Shown piece after piece: positions 35,897 through 48,215 of a stretch of 64,000 nucleotides of DNA. The position numbers and the translations under genes were made by a program. This DNA is from Epinephelus fuscoguttatus (Eukaryota > Chordata > Actinopteri > Perciformes > Serranidae). Location of the stretch: contig NC_064770.1 in NCBI RefSeq assembly GCF_011397635.1, positions 24,721,603 through 24,785,602 of the forward strand. Reading direction: 5' to 3'. The notes under the pieces were generated by a model. That model did not search any database, was not told where the DNA came from, and was given only the letters and a program-made list of their open reading frames with translations. Position 1 is the stretch's first letter. Each line of letters opens with the position of its first letter.

Positions 35897-36039
35897 ATAT
35901 TCAGTATAATCTTATAATCTCTTACCATTTATTCATAATGTCAGACAGCTGCACATATTTCATAAAAAAAAATCTATATAAAACAAATATAGATGATTTT
36001 AGCTGGTTCATTTTAATTTTAACTTTGAATATATACATA

Positions 36040-36985
36040 TTTATTTAATTTGAAAAGAGACAATATATATTTGTCCACATTCAAATGTAAATGCACCCAG
36101 GTTAGCTGAAAGGCTTTGCCTGATGTTGTTAGGCAACATAGAAAAATTAAAATGACACATTTTGTACAATAGTTACAAACATACATTGTGGTAAACAGCA
36201 TATACAATACAATCTGGACATATTCATGAACCTGGGATGTCAAGATGTTTGACACAACACTGCAACAATAATGCATCACACAAACCCAACAACACTTGAG
36301 CAGGCTGGATGCTTGTTGACAGGACCTGTCTCCGTCACCTGCCCTGCTATCTGAAGGTTATTAAAGAGGTGATGGATTTTCCTGTCATTGCATCACACCA
36401 CAGTCTTTGCCCTTGGGAGAAAGCGTTAAATTTGCCCAATGTTTGTTTTCGGGTAGTTTTTTGCTGTGTGACATGATGACTACTGCCACAGAATAAAAAA
36501 AGGTCCTAAAGAATAAGGAGCATTTCGTTATTGCAAAATGGTGGAGCTGAGATATTCACAGAAGGAAAACAACTATGAGGCACTGGAAGGTTAAACACAC
36601 AGATACAGTTAAAGCAAAATACAGAACCTTTACTGTCCCTTTACAGAGGTCAACGGTAATCTTCTGTGTACCAGATTTTAATCTTTTCAGACAGAGAGAA
36701 TAACACCATAACCATGTATTTTTTTCTACAACCTGTGCATGTTGCCTCCACCTTGAAAGAAATGTAGGTGCTGCTACAACAACAAGCATCTGTGACTCCA
36801 TAAAAAGCCACACACACGTCTCAGAAGCCCTTCCATCAAATCTGCACCCTTTTTCTCCCTGAAAAACATCACACTCACAGTTACACATCTAAGCTCTTCT
36901 TCTTGAAAGAAAACTCATTAGGCCTTGTGACCCCGTGTGACCCTTTAGTAACCTTTACGTGACCCCTGTTGTAGTGACCGACCCC
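36040..36985 (-). other. cacng5: cacng5 3' UTR (predicted)
   Basis: It runs from the stop codon to the nearest AATAAA on the - strand (TTTATT at 36040-36045 on +). The end is a guess from this hexamer; a longer UTR would run into the fold-back element at 34858-35896. Confidence 0.4.
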
Positions 36986-37246
36986 TCAGCAGGGTGAAGA
37001 GGAGACCTGGTCATAGTCGGGGCACTTGAGGAGAGCAGGGTAGCTGGCACTCATCTGGAGCGAGGCTTCACTCGAGATGTCGGAGGGACTTCGCCCACGC
37101 GACCAAGCCTCTGGGTGGAGGAACTGGCCCGAGTGGTCGGAGCAGTTGCTGAGACGGGGGCGGTAGAAACTGGGGTGACGGGGCGGGTAGATCTCCTCTG
37201 CTGTGTAGCGCTTCATGAACAGGTAGACGGACATGACGCCTGCGCT
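36986..37246 (-). CDS. cacng5: cacng5 last coding exon (TM4 end and cytoplasmic tail)
   Basis: After an acactgcag acceptor it reads SAGVMSVYLFMKRYTAEEIY, then the tail (RPRLSNCSDHSGQFLHPEAW, SRGRSPSDISSEASLQM) and DYDQVSSSPC with TGA at 36988-36986. The tail is Ser/Arg-rich, like mammalian gamma-5. Confidence 0.95.
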   Translation of the reverse strand, partial: SAGVMSVYLFMKRYTAEEIYPPRHPSFYRPRLSNCSDHSGQFLHPEAWSRGRSPSDISSEASLQMSASYPALLKCPDYDQVSSSPC

Positions 37247-40200
37247 CTGCAGTGTATAGAGGGACACATTAGTTTAGATTAAAATGAAATCAATGAGCTC
37301 AGAGGTGCTTTTGTGTACAAGAAACAGTTTGCAATGAACAAGCCTCCACAGCACTAAACTATTATCAGAACAGCTCATGGATTGTTTTGCTGGTTTGTTT
37401 GTGATTGCTTTAATTAATAATGAATGGTAATTATTGATATGAATAAGTTATACTGATATGTACACTTGACATAGTGTTGCAGTGTCTATCTGTGAACACT
37501 GGAGGGCAGTGAACACTCATGAGTCTTCTTACACTCTCACATCCACTGAGTGTAAAGGCAGATGTAATACTATATTAAAGGAGCACTTTACACTCAAAAT
37601 TAACATTTGTATATCAAGAAAATTACTCACCCTGTGTTACACTGAATTGGTGAAGAAAAATATTTTTCTCACATGCCTCTGTGGTAAACTGAGAATCCAA
37701 AAAAATTAAAATATTCTTGATAAACTGAAGTCAGTGGCGACCATAGAAACTCTCACATAACTCTCATTTATCCAGTCATATGCTCAGTACTTCGGAAAAG
37801 GAAAGTGAAACTTATCAAGGTAAGTGAGTGACATTTCGGGTGAATGGTACTTGAGAAGTCTAAACCAATCCAGGGTTAACAATCTAAAACCAAAAGACTT
37901 AACACCGAATACACTGAACTATTTGGGGCCAAAAAGATCGGAAGTGCACTTAAAAAAAACCACTCACTTAAAAAGAATAATAATAATAATAATAATAATT
38001 TAATTTTAATATAAAAGATGAAAATCAATAAACAAATTTATGACAAATAATATCCACTTTTTGTTTTCGCTATCCTGTAAAGTTGGTCAAATGTCATCTA
38101 CACCCCCCTGGTTTTCACCCCTCACTATGCTCTCCTCAAAGCTGAACTTCATTGTCAAAAACAAAATTTTTTTACTTTGCTGAACATGGAAGCTGCTGGT
38201 GTACTGCTGCCTGGATTACATGATTACTGTTTTGCCAGGCTTTAAAGTGGGCATCAAGTTTCACTCTCAGTTCAGTGACCCCTTGCACAGGGCTGCTAAG
38301 TGCTCAACAGCACTAATGTGTGACAGTTTGTCAATGGATGTTTTGATATAGTCTTGCGATTGTAAAACACGAACCTTTACTACTTTAATTCAGCAAGAAT
38401 ATTCTCCATCTTTGGATTGTTCATTCACTGAAGGCATGCAAGAAAAACTATGTGATGAATTCAGTGTATCACAGGGTGAGTCATGATTGATATACAAATT
38501 GTCATTTAGGTGGGTGAAATATTCCTTTAACACTTTCAATAAACACTTTCAGAATGAAGTAATTAAAAGAGACAGCGATCTTTCTAATATTTAATCAAGT
38601 ATGTCATAAAGGTTGAAAAATGTTTTTAGAAAGGTGGTTGGGCACGGTGTTGGAGTGGTTAGCACTGTCACTTACAACAAGAACCTGCCGACTATAGTGA
38701 ACATCACAGGCACCACGAGTAGATTTTATGGCAAAGAAAAGGAAAAATAAATCTGATAATTGCATTAGAATCTACAGTTGTACCTAATAAAATGAACACT
38801 GATGGGAGAATTCACAAAAAAAAGATTATTTTGGCTTTTGCAGCCACTGAACCTGCACAAATAAGACACAAGGAAACCTTGTAATTCTTAAAGCAGCCGC
38901 ACAAGGTGAAATGCTTCCCTAACTGTGCTTCCAAGCACATAGCACCTCAGTGCTCCTGGGCTATTTGCACATATTTAAATCAGGTAATATGCATACATTT
39001 GGCACAAAATTGGCCACTTTCTATGTAAATGAGCCTCATTTTAAAAACAGTCCAATTCACAGAGATCAGTGTAAATAGCCACATGCAGTTACAATGAAAT
39101 TATTATAGTCTTCGGAGAGTTGGTGGTAACTGAGGTGTACTGAGAGACTGGGATATTAAATCGCAAATACGTTTTCTCTCCATCACATTTAAATTCCTGA
39201 CCTGAAATTTAGAGGAATGCCTAGACCTGATCGATCAGGACCTGCAGCTAGCAGTCTGAACATTTCAGTTTTCTTTTTCTCTCTGCTATCGTTCTCCCTC
39301 CTGTGTTCTTGGTGCAAGGCGGGCAATATTTATACTTTGCCACATGGGTAGTTGCAATCAGATGCAAAAAAAGGGCAAATTACACTCAGTGGCCAAAAAT
39401 TCTGTGTGTGTTTGCGCTGTAACATCATTAGTGCAATATCCTTTGTAAATCAGACCTTGAAACAGGGCAGATAGCGATTGAAAGTGATGGACAATTCATG
39501 ATGCTTTCAGTGGCCACATTTCATTCATTGTGAATTTGCCCCTGAGTATATAGTAAGGCTATTGATGGGAATTTGACACTCATTCACACCTTAACCCTTT
39601 GACACCTGAGCAAACTGGCTTGAAATGAAGCCAAAAATTAGCAAGAAATTAGTAAAAAGAGAAAATTAAAAACAGAAAATTAGTTTAAAAAAGGACTTGG
39701 AAAGAGCGCTCAAAAATTCTAATAATTCTGTAACCTAATTTTAAAATTTATTTAAATTTAAATTTATTTATTTATTTATTTATTTTGTCAGACATTTTTT
39801 TCTGGTGTTTTTGAAAGAAATTTGCTCAATGTTTAAATGCGAAAGGCATCTGAAAGCAGCACAAGAAAAGTGACGTCACTCCAGCTTTCAAAGGGTTAAC
39901 CTCAGTTGGTTGCAATCTACAGCCTCACCACTAGATGCCACTAAATCCCACACATTTCTCCTTGAAGAGTCCACTGCTCAATTTCATGTAACAAGTTCTG
40001 TGTCTGTCTTTTAACATATTTGGACAATGGTGTAACTGACTGTTCTCACTTTAATATGTCATCTCTTGGATTCATGTGTTTTGTAGACCCAAATACTTTG
40101 TGCCAACAGCTGCACAAGTCGTGTGTGTGTGTCTGTTCAGTGGCTTACCTCAGTGAGCAGGAAGGAGATGGCAGCGAAGGCAAAGGACCAGCCGTACTTG

Positions 40201-42586
40201 TAGGTAAAATAGGCTTCATTGCTCTTCGTCCTGTTCAGCATCTCATCATTTATACTGGAGATGTAGAGCACCAGACCCACCACCAGAGCCAGACCTGAGA
40301 GACATTGAAATCAGTGTTAAATTCAGGGTTGAAGCAAACCAAGAAGGAGAGAAGACAGAAACATGTCAAGCAAGGAGAGACGATGAGTGTACCCGAGAGG
40401 ATGAAGAAGATCCCAGAGACAAACGCCAGGATGGTGCGGTGAGGCCGGACGTGGCCGATGTTGTTGAGGACAAAGCCGATGAACATGAAGAAGAGGCTGA
40501 CCAGAGGGAACGGAGTGGCTGAGCGGATCATCTCTGAGAAGAGGAGGAGAACAGCGGCAGTTTAACCCCAAAACATACAACGAATGGGTGTCAGCATTAA
40601 TTTGTCGTCTGCTCTTTTGCCAGATTTTTACAATATCAATAAACCTTCGATATGAGCCACACCGAAGGACTTGTGAGATGTGTCGTCTGTGAAAAGGTGA
40701 TGAGTATTCAGATGACTGAGACACGTTTGGCTGGCGACATTCAGGTGAGTTCAGAGCACAACCTTCTTGGAACAAATATTTCCCATGAAAATACCTCCTA
40801 CTTTTTATGTGAGCCACCTCAAGGGGTCACCTTGGGTTATTATTCAGCCTGAGGTTACTCACTGAGCACGTTTACTGTGGACTCTGACGTCAACTGGACG
40901 TTCATGGGCATGATGTAGGCGATGGTGAAACAGCGACCAGACTCCTCACCTGAAGTGAAAAGAGATAAAAATGTTGATGTCAAATGTTTAGTCAAAAAAG
41001 AGAGATGTAAAGGTGTGAAAAAAATTGTCCAATGTCCATTTTAAAACATACAAGTCATAGATGAAACAAAAGACCAAAAACAGACAGAGAGGAAGTTCAA
41101 AAAGGCAGGCGAAAGGTCACTGCAGGGCAGACACGAACAAGAAGACCAAAAAGAAGCACGAACTCTACAGCTGTGGCAAAGATCTGGCTAAAGAGCAGGT
41201 ACTGAAGGGCTGATGAGGGAACTGGAAGCAGGTGTGCAGATTGGTGTGGAGGTCAGGTGATGGTTAAAGGTGGAAACACACTGACTACATTTGCAAGCGC
41301 AAAAATATAAGACTGAAAATGATCCTACTAAGTTGTTGACATGTCTAATGAGAATGAATGTTCCACTAATATTCCCCCTTACATACGTCTCTCATGTCTG
41401 TAGCTGGAGCCATTAGCTGTTAGCTTAACTTAGCATAAAGACTGCAAACAGGGGGAAACAGTGAGCCTGGCTCTGCCTGAAGGTAACAAAATTCACCTCT
41501 AAGCCTCATTAATTACACATTATATCTAATCTTTTAAAATCTGTACCATAAAATAAGCATAAAAATGACAGTTTCTTGACTGGGACCAGTAATTTCCTGG
41601 AGTCTCCACTGGTTGCTTGGCAACGTAACCCCTTGTGAAATGACAGTTGCACCCCAGATCAAATCTGGGCTCATTTATTCTGCATTACTTGTGCATCATG
41701 TGATATAGGCAACATTATGTCTCACGCAAATCATATATTTTATCAGTTCCCTCCTTCAAACTTTAATGCTCCATTTTCCTTAAATTTGTCATCAACTTTT
41801 CTTTTTCTTTTTCAGATAAGTGTGAGTTACATCACATCCTACGAAATCAGCTACACAGTCATCATTGTCACTTCAGCATCGTCACACACACATCCACCAG
41901 CTAATTCTGCGACACGATGAGATGACGTCTGTCTCTGAAGACTTGTAGGTGCAAGTTTGTGTGTGTGTGTGTGTAGGTGTATGTGTGTAAAAATTAATAA
42001 AACTGAATGTACCTTGTTTTATAGTTTGTGAATGAAACAGCGGAGACATCCAAACACATTTTCTATCTCTCTGTTGCTCTTCTCTCACTCTGCCTCTTGT
42101 ACTCCACTCAATCTCTCTTTCTCTGTCACACACACACACACACACACTGATGAAGTAATTGTCAATGTCATTTTGCGTGAATGTCAAAGCCAGCTGATGC
42201 AGTGACAATAAGTCTCACTGCTGCTGCCACATTTAGACGCTGCACAGCAAAAAATGTTCACCCCCTGAATAAAGATCATTCCACTCCACACACTGTCACA
42301 TGTATCCGTGCCACACTCCTGATTTACACATGATTAACTGCTAAATTACTGGAGCACAGAAAACCACACACCCCCAGACTCATTACTCACCAGCCAAGAA
42401 GCAGACTCTCCAGAGGCCCGAGTGCAGCGAGGTCTTGATGTCGACACTCTGGTTCAGAGGCATAATGACGCCCTCCTCCAGATACAACCAGTAGTCGGTG
42501 CTGACCGCCACTCCCAGCAGCCCCAGGCCACTGATTGCAAAGACACTGCTCAACAAAGTCAGGGCCTTCCTGCTGCACGCGCTCAT
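36986..42586 (-). CDS. cacng5: cacng5, TARP gamma-5 (voltage-dependent calcium channel gamma-5 family), complete
   Basis: TARPs are tetraspan membrane proteins that accompany AMPA-type glutamate receptors and tune their gating. Five exons joined on the - strand (42586-42391, 40949-40863, 40533-40393, 40294-40149, 37246-36986) give 276 residues with all phases agreeing, close to the mammalian length. The ATG at 42586-42584 has a CACC upstream. Four membrane spans are visible: about residues 8-29, one after MIRSATPFP, one around FVSGIFFILSGLALVVG, and one around SFAFAAISFLLTE. The first extracellular loop has the claudin-family GLWRVC motif (residues 57-62), a second Cys at 72 and an NQS glycosylation site at 45. 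The C-terminus ends SSSPC with no TARP-type PDZ ligand, as expected for gamma-5. The near-exact match to CACNG5 at both ends (MSACSRKALTLLSSVF; SDISSEASLQM) excludes gamma-4/-8. gamma-7 is the next closest alternative. Confidence 0.95.
37577..38530. mobile_element. Inverted-repeat element in cacng5 intron 4
   Basis: The left end TTAAAGGAGCACTTTACACTC, then ATTTGTATATCA and ACTCACCCTGTG, is mirrored at the right end by CACAGGGTGAGT, TGATATACAAATTG and GGTGAAATATTCCTTTAA. The interior has an (AAT)n run at 37973-38000 and no coding region. Confidence 0.75.
38636..38700 (+). mobile_element. Head of a tRNA-derived SINE
   Basis: It reads GGGCACGGTGTTGGAGTGGTT then AGCACTGTCACTTACAACAA, matching the conserved head (with an A-box-like stretch) of a widespread teleost SINE. 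The body is missing or decayed. Confidence 0.55.
38701..40148 (-). other. Rest of cacng5 intron 4
   Basis: No exon was seen. A TGTACCTAATAAAATG block at about 38784 is a solo fragment of the inverted-repeat family at 49378-50157. A (TTTA)n run lies at about 39758-39783. Confidence 0.6.
40149..40294 (-). CDS. cacng5: cacng5 coding exon 4 (TM3-TM4)
   Basis: After a gtctctcag acceptor it reads LALVVGLVLYISSINDEMLN, then RTKSNEAYFTYKYGWSFAFA and AISFLLTE, ending at GAG|gtaagc. It carries the end of TM3, loop 2 and the start of TM4. Confidence 0.95.
40393..40533 (-). CDS. cacng5: cacng5 coding exon 3 (TM2-TM3)
   Basis: It reads KMIRSATPFPLVSLFFMFIG, then FVLNNIGHVRPHRTILAFVS and GIFFILSG. The donor is G|gtacac, weaker than its neighbours. 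It holds the second span and the start of the third. Confidence 0.94.
40534..40862 (-). other. cacng5 intron 2
   Basis: A 329-nt intron with nothing recognisable in it. Confidence 0.75.
40863..40949 (-). CDS. cacng5: cacng5 coding exon 2
   Basis: Between a ttttcacttcag acceptor and an A|gtgagt donor it reads GEESGRCFTIAYIMPMNVQL and then TSESTVNVL, the rest of the first extracellular loop, including its second conserved Cys. Confidence 0.95.
41395..41560 (+). repeat. Dispersed repeat with GCTTAACTTAGCATAAAGACT
   Basis: It shares TTAGCATAAAGACTG, CAGGGGGAAACAG and ACACATTATATCT with 42870-43090, and a short reverse piece also occurs near 28405-28430. It is a common teleost family. The rest of this cacng5 intron has (GT)n at 41957-41975 and (CA)n at 42126-42147. 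Confidence 0.7.
42391..42586 (-). CDS. cacng5: cacng5 first coding exon
   Basis: It encodes residues 1-65 and the first base of codon 66, with a donor G|gtgagt. The exon continues upstream as 5' UTR to about 42648, where a strong CTCCTCCTCCAG acceptor (on the - strand) implies at least one non-coding exon further upstream. Confidence 0.95.
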
Positions 42587-42648
42587 GGTGACAGCGGGGG
42601 AAGCTTGCAGCAGTGGTGGTTAAAATCAGGAAAAGTCCAAGAGGCAAT
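42587..42648 (-). other. cacng5: cacng5 5' UTR segment of first coding exon
   Basis: 62 nt lie between the predicted acceptor (TTTTCTCCTCCTCCAG on the - strand) and the start codon. They end in a CGCTGTCACC context before the ATG. Confidence 0.65.
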
Positions 42649-42869
42649 CTGGAGGAGGAGAAAAGGGCAAAGAAGGTAGGACTGAATACTGGTGGTGATT
42701 ACTGTGAAGACCCAGTGTGTGTTCTGAATCAAATAAATAAATACACAAGACGTCATGAAATAAATACGACTGACAAAAATAAATACATGTAACATAATCA
42801 TGAAATGGTGAAATAATCCCATAATTTTTCATAAAACTCAGCTATTATGAATCACTATTTCATCATTAA

Positions 42870-43090
42870 AGTTTACTGGGGTTTAGCAGGTTAGCGTAGC
42901 TTAGCATAAAGACTGGTAACAGGGGAAACAGCCAGTAGCATGGCAACCACCTTTCAGCTCCTGTAAAGCTTACATATTTACACATTATATCTTATTTTTT
43001 AATCCATACAAAAAAGTGAGTTTTTTTATGCTAAGCTAAGCTAACTGGCTGCTGACTGTAGCTTCATATTTAGCGTTCAGACATAAGCAT
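42870..43090 (+). repeat. Dispersed repeat with GCTTAGCATAAAGACTGG, hairpin form
   Basis: The left block TTAGCGTAGCTTAGCATAAA and the right block TTTATGCTAAGCTAAGCTAA are near reverse complements. The left part matches 41395-41560. Confidence 0.75.
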
Positions 43091-43849
43091 GGTATCTATG
43101 TTTATCTCAGTCTAAACAGAGTCAGAGTCACTGCAGGGGGTCCGCCAAATTATTGTTTGATAATTTAATTAAAGCTTTGTCTGAAATCACACATTAACAT
43201 TAATTCAAAATATTATTAATAAAGATTAATCTGCATATTCATTTAAAAATAAATTAATTTACAGTACATATCATTATCGTAATGACAGGCTGTCATGTTA
43301 CCCATGAACCCTTGTGCAATCCACTGTGCAGTACTGATCCATAACTGCAAAGTTTAACTAGTTAGCTAACATACTATTTAGATATACTGGCTAATTAGCT
43401 GTATTATTAACCCAAGACATTCTTGTGGCCACAGTAGATCATTTTGTAACTTTTCGAGCAGAGTTCATGCTAATGCACCTAGCAGGGCTAAAACTGCTGC
43501 TGACTTAGTAGCTACAGGCGAGCGCAAGTGAGAGAAGACCCCCAAATTATTCTGAGACTTATCTCAAGAGCAACTCAGTTTTACACCCCTTAGCTTCTTT
43601 GAGCTAAGGGGTCCTTGGCCTGAAAAATGTTGAAGACCCCTGCTTCACAATAGAGCTAAGCACATTTAAAACACAAGGAGAATGAAACAAACTAAAATGT
43701 CATAAAATGTCACCAAGATAAAGGATGGAATACAAGAAAGCCAAAACTACAATCAAGATAGTAAACAAGAAACTAAAAATCAATAAGAGAGCAATAAAGA
43801 AGAGAGACAGCTCAGAAATAAATTAGGATATGCTTTCCAATCAAACTAC

Positions 43850-44075
43850 ATTTTTAGGGGAGACTTAAGCAAAGACACTGAGTCAGATAGCTTTATTTCC
43901 TCAGGCAGCTCGTCTCAGAGCCACAAGGGCCTGATTGCAAAAGCTCTGTCTTCAGCCTGGACTCTGGGACAGACAAAGACCTCTGCCCGAGGATCTCAAA
44001 CTACGCAAAGATGCATGAAGGATCACAGGGTCTCTGTATTCTACCAGTTAACACCCTTCATGAGCAGCGTTCAGC
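43850..44075. repeat. Probable teleost dispersed repeat
   Basis: The stretch GATTGCAAAAGCTCTGTCTTC, then AGCCTGGACTCTGGGACAGA and GCCCGAGGATCTCA, resembles a widespread fish element. The call is from recognition only. Confidence 0.5.
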
Positions 44076-45524
44076 TCTTCAAATTCCGTGACAAACACTG
44101 AGGTTTGTGCAGATTTCTCATGCAAACAAAACCCCAACAAAGTGTGTTTTCTGTAATCACATTCCTGGATTTAAAGACACTGTCAGGGCCTTGGAACTGT
44201 TTGTGTGTGTGGCCAGAGAGAAAAAGGAAAGGAGAGGAGGAAGGTGCGTGGGAGAGAGGATGATAGACAGAGAGGATGAGGAGGGAAGACGCTCATCTCT
44301 TTCTCCACATGATCTTTCTGAGTGCTTTCTCTGACAAAGCTGGAGAGATTTCGGAAGTCAAATCTACTCGTCAGGTTGAAGCAGCTTATGAAATGTCAGG
44401 GCAGCCAGGTTACTGGAGGAATCGATAACATCTTTGTTTGGTTGTTATGCAGGTAGATGGAAATCTAAATCAATCAAAATGCTATTTTCAGTTTAGGTTT
44501 TCGACTGGTTTGCAGACAGAATGCGAAACCTTTCACATAAACTTAATATTTATAATCTTTGACCTGTCCAGTTCCTCTCAAACATTAAAATTCTCCAGTC
44601 TCAAAACATTTTAATTCAGCACATGTCACCACTAACTCGGCCCAACCTGCCACATAAAGAATAACAAAGTGTGAGTCAATAATAGAGCTGTTTGAGCCTC
44701 CAGACTGGGGGACATTAAACGTGTCACTGTGAATACAAATGCTCACATTATTTGAAATCCAAGACTGGGTTTTGACATTTTACAGCCGTGACTCCGAGCA
44801 GAATCCCTCGAGAAGGTTGAACATTCGTGAAAGCATTCATAAGTCAGTAAGAGAGGGTATTTGACAGACTGATCACACAGTGAGACATCATCTGCAGTGA
44901 CAGGGTGGTGATTTAAATCCCATGCAGGACACATATGAAGGATACATGGACAGTGACAGAGGCAGGAACATGCCAGAGGACATACTGTCAGGGAGAGGTT
45001 GATTTGAATGTTGTCTGAATGACAGTAATTGAGTTAGACTTAATTTTAGACTTATCAAATCTGTGCACTAATCCTTCAAGACTGTATCAATATTGTGAGG
45101 TCACATTCTTCCTCACACACATGAACTTCAAAATTTCATAACAACCAGAATTTAAGTTGCTAAAAAAAAAACAAAAAACCCTGCCAGTTGCTTTGGGAGA
45201 TCAGATATCACTCACATCAGCACTTCAAAAATCTACTCCTGCAAGGTCACCCCTCTAACTCTGAAGAGGCCTCATAGCTCATAGTGGTTTCCATATCCAC
45301 TTCCGTCCTTCTTCTCAGTCCTGAAAACAGTGTTACCTTTTTACTAGAAAATGATGACATGGCCAGAGTCTTAAACCTCTAGGCCACCAGGACGCTCTTC
45401 AGCCGTGTGGATGGACTACTGAACAACCACCTGGGCACAGGCCTAGGGGTCCAAAGTGTTAAGAGCACCCCTCTTGCTTTTACCTGTAGAATGTCACTCC
45501 AACTAACAAGAACCAACCAGGAGG

Positions 45525-45745
45525 AGACTCAAAATGACTACAATAAGACAAAAAACAGCTGCAAAGAGACACAAAAATACGACTAAAAAAACAATTACAA
45601 AAAGGGGCAAAAGGATCACAAAGACACACAAAATGACTACAATGAGATGCAAGCTGCTACAAACAGGCTTAAAATAACTACAAAAATAGGCTAAACAACC
45701 AAAAAGACACACAACAACAGCAAAAAGAGGCAAAATAACTATAAA
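45525..45745. repeat. Degenerate minisatellite of ACAAAAAGACACA-type units
   Basis: Irregular repeats of roughly 20-bp ACTACAAAAAGRCACAAAAT-like units, as often seen in fish DNA. The long - strand open frame across it is an artefact. Confidence 0.75.
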
Positions 45746-46259
45746 GTCTGTTTGTCTTGCTCTTACAGAGGCCCCATGGTCTCATAATCCACCAATGCTC
45801 TGCAGTATTGTTGAATGTAAGGTTGAGAAAAGACCACATGGTAGCATTGAACATTAAAATGATAATTATTTGATTTGATATAATCCTGGGAATGTTCACA
45901 AGTGAGCAGAGGGCTGCGTTTGCCTTTCTAACAGTCACCAAATGATGAATCAGGTCATTAATAATGTGCAAACACAGTGTGATTTGCAGGTGAAAAGACA
46001 AACTGAGCCGCGACACGACTATAAATATAGTGAGTCACGACTATTGTCCTTGTCACATGCAAATCACCACATCAGACCTACCCCGAACCACGCCAAGGAG
46101 TCGCGCACACTGTCCACATAAAGTACATATGCAGCACAAAATAATGATCGACACTTTCCTTAGACTTCACGTTGGCTATCTGACAGATAAAACGTAACAG
46201 AGACATCAATGTTAGTTCATTACGGCTGTGAGCACCACTGTTCAATATTCAAGACAGAA

Positions 46260-46990
46260 GAGATGGTGTTTGACCCAAGGGCAGTAGGTGACCACAGGCC
46301 AGTGGTCATCCACAGCCAAACCATTGCACATATAGATATCTCGGTGTCTTTGTTGAGAACTCACTAACCTGGAACACACATGTTGATAGTCTCTGTAGTA
46401 GATACCAACAACAGCTGCATTTCTTTTGTTGAGTTCATGGTGTTGATCAAAAATGTATGATGTTTTATTAGGTAGTTTTATAGAGCCTAATCAGGTACGG
46501 TATCACAGCTTGGTTGGGTAACTTCTCTGTGCAGTTTCGACTGATCCATACTGCGTGGAAAATAATTGGTGTCAAAGCGTACATTTCCATGCAGACTATT
46601 TTAAGGCGACTCTAAGCCATGTCAATAAGATCATCAACGACTCTTCTTATGTTCTGCATACAGAGTACGAGCTGCTCTGGTAGAGTGCCTTGTTGCAGGT
46701 TGAACAGATTTAAAAATGAATTCATATGTATGTCTATAAAGCCTTTAAATAGTGGCAGATGAAGCCAGAACTGGCATTGGATTATGCTGATTTACATATT
46801 TGCATTTTAGCTATTTTTAGCAATTTTGTGTGTTTGTCTTTTTGTGTTTCTTTTGTTATTGCTACATTGGTGTTTAATGTTGATTTCTTCATGTACTGTG
46901 TTGTATGTTATATTTTTATGGCTGCAGTATGGATGTAGAGCCCAAGACAAATTTCCCACTCTGAAAAACAATAAAGTTAATCTTGAATCT
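46260..46990 (+). pseudogene. Decayed 3' end of a non-LTR retrotransposon (reverse transcriptase C-terminal part)
   Basis: Conceptual translation in shifting frames gives YRYLGVFVENSLTWNTHVDS at about 46331 and later SLIRYGITAWLGNFSVQF and TAWKIIGVKA. These are the C-terminal landmarks of fish L2/CR1/Rex-type LINE ORF2 proteins. Frameshifts and stops (such as the TGA after HFFC) show it is dead. It ends in ACAAATTTCCCACTC followed by ACAATAAAGTTAATC, a typical LINE 3' end. Confidence 0.7.
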
Positions 46991-47659
46991 TGGAACTTGA
47001 TTTGCCATTTGCTCAGGTATAACTGTACAAGGACAGAATTATTGTGCACACTGTCAGTCGCTGGGTAAATGTGTGGCTAATTAACAACAGGTAACTTAGC
47101 TATGATGGCTAACATTACTTACCAATTTTCACTAAAAACGGTTGTTTCCTTACAATTACTGACACTCTTTAGCTAAATAATTTTTATTTTCATAATTACC
47201 ACAATTACAGTTACAGTGCAAAATGATGTATTGATGTTGTGAGCTGCTACTGTATTTCATGCATGTTCTGACTTAAGTGAATTGTTATCATTGGTATGAT
47301 GTTACAATAATAACTTAAACATCAATAACCGATGGGAACATCATCCATGTATTATGCTCCGAATAAGAGTGCTATACCTGTAGAAGCATAGCAATTTATT
47401 TTTTTATTAATATATGGGAGGGGTATAATTACTGGGGTATAATCACAAGTGTGATTATGAGTATAATTACTGCCTTGCTCCAAACCTTTGGGTTTTTTAC
47501 TGAATCATAACATCTAGGCTCATCTTTTCCCCAATATGTTCAAGCTTCTCTATTCTGTAGAAAACAAATTGCCAACTTTCAATATGATGTAAATAGATAA
47601 AAACAAAAGAATAGAAATATTTACGGTTAAAGGTCCATAGTGTAGGATCTGGTGGCATT

Positions 47660-48215
47660 AAGCTACCCAGTCTCACTCCAAAGTCATTGAAATCCGCCGC
47701 TTGGGCACTGACTTGCGGCGTCAGACACTGACAAAAAACGTTGGCATGATACACAGGCAGTTGCCATTACAGTTTGACAGCACTCTGCGGCATCAGGGGG
47801 AAATGCAGTGGGACAAGAACAAAAGTTAAGACGGTGAAAGTTGAGTAGGGTCCAGCAAACATCGACTTTCACCCATGAAAGCAGTGTTCATGTCCTGTAT
47901 GATTCTAAAGCCAAACCCTGTTCTTTTTTTCCTAAATCTAACCATGTGCTTTAGTTGTTGGAGGGAAAAAAACATCAATTTGTGTTGTTTTAGTGACGTA
48001 GTGCCTTTACTTGGAAAGTGACTGTATGAAACGGTAATTTCCTGTAAAAACGGAAGTGTATTTTGAACAAAGATAATACAAGTAACAGACAGAACTTGAC
48101 ATGGTGTCCCAGAACATTAAAAACCAACGCACCCAGGCTAACTTTCACATGGTATCTGGACATGGAAGGTCCCTGACCAAACATCGATATGTGACAAGGT
48201 TGGACTGAGAATGTG
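47660..48215 (+). repeat. Interspersed repeat, copy B
   Basis: The direct-orientation partner of 20000-20540, with the same block order: CATGATACACAG, GGGGGAAATGCAG, AAACGGAAGTGTATTTTGAA, then CCAGAACATTA and GGAAGGTCCCTGACC. Confidence 0.8.

Noticed and set aside
45503..45733. Hydrophobic 76-codon open frame, - strand (looks like a membrane peptide)
   Set aside because: It is the translation of a degenerate ACAAAAAGACACA minisatellite; poly-Phe/Leu/Val comes from the T/G-rich complement.
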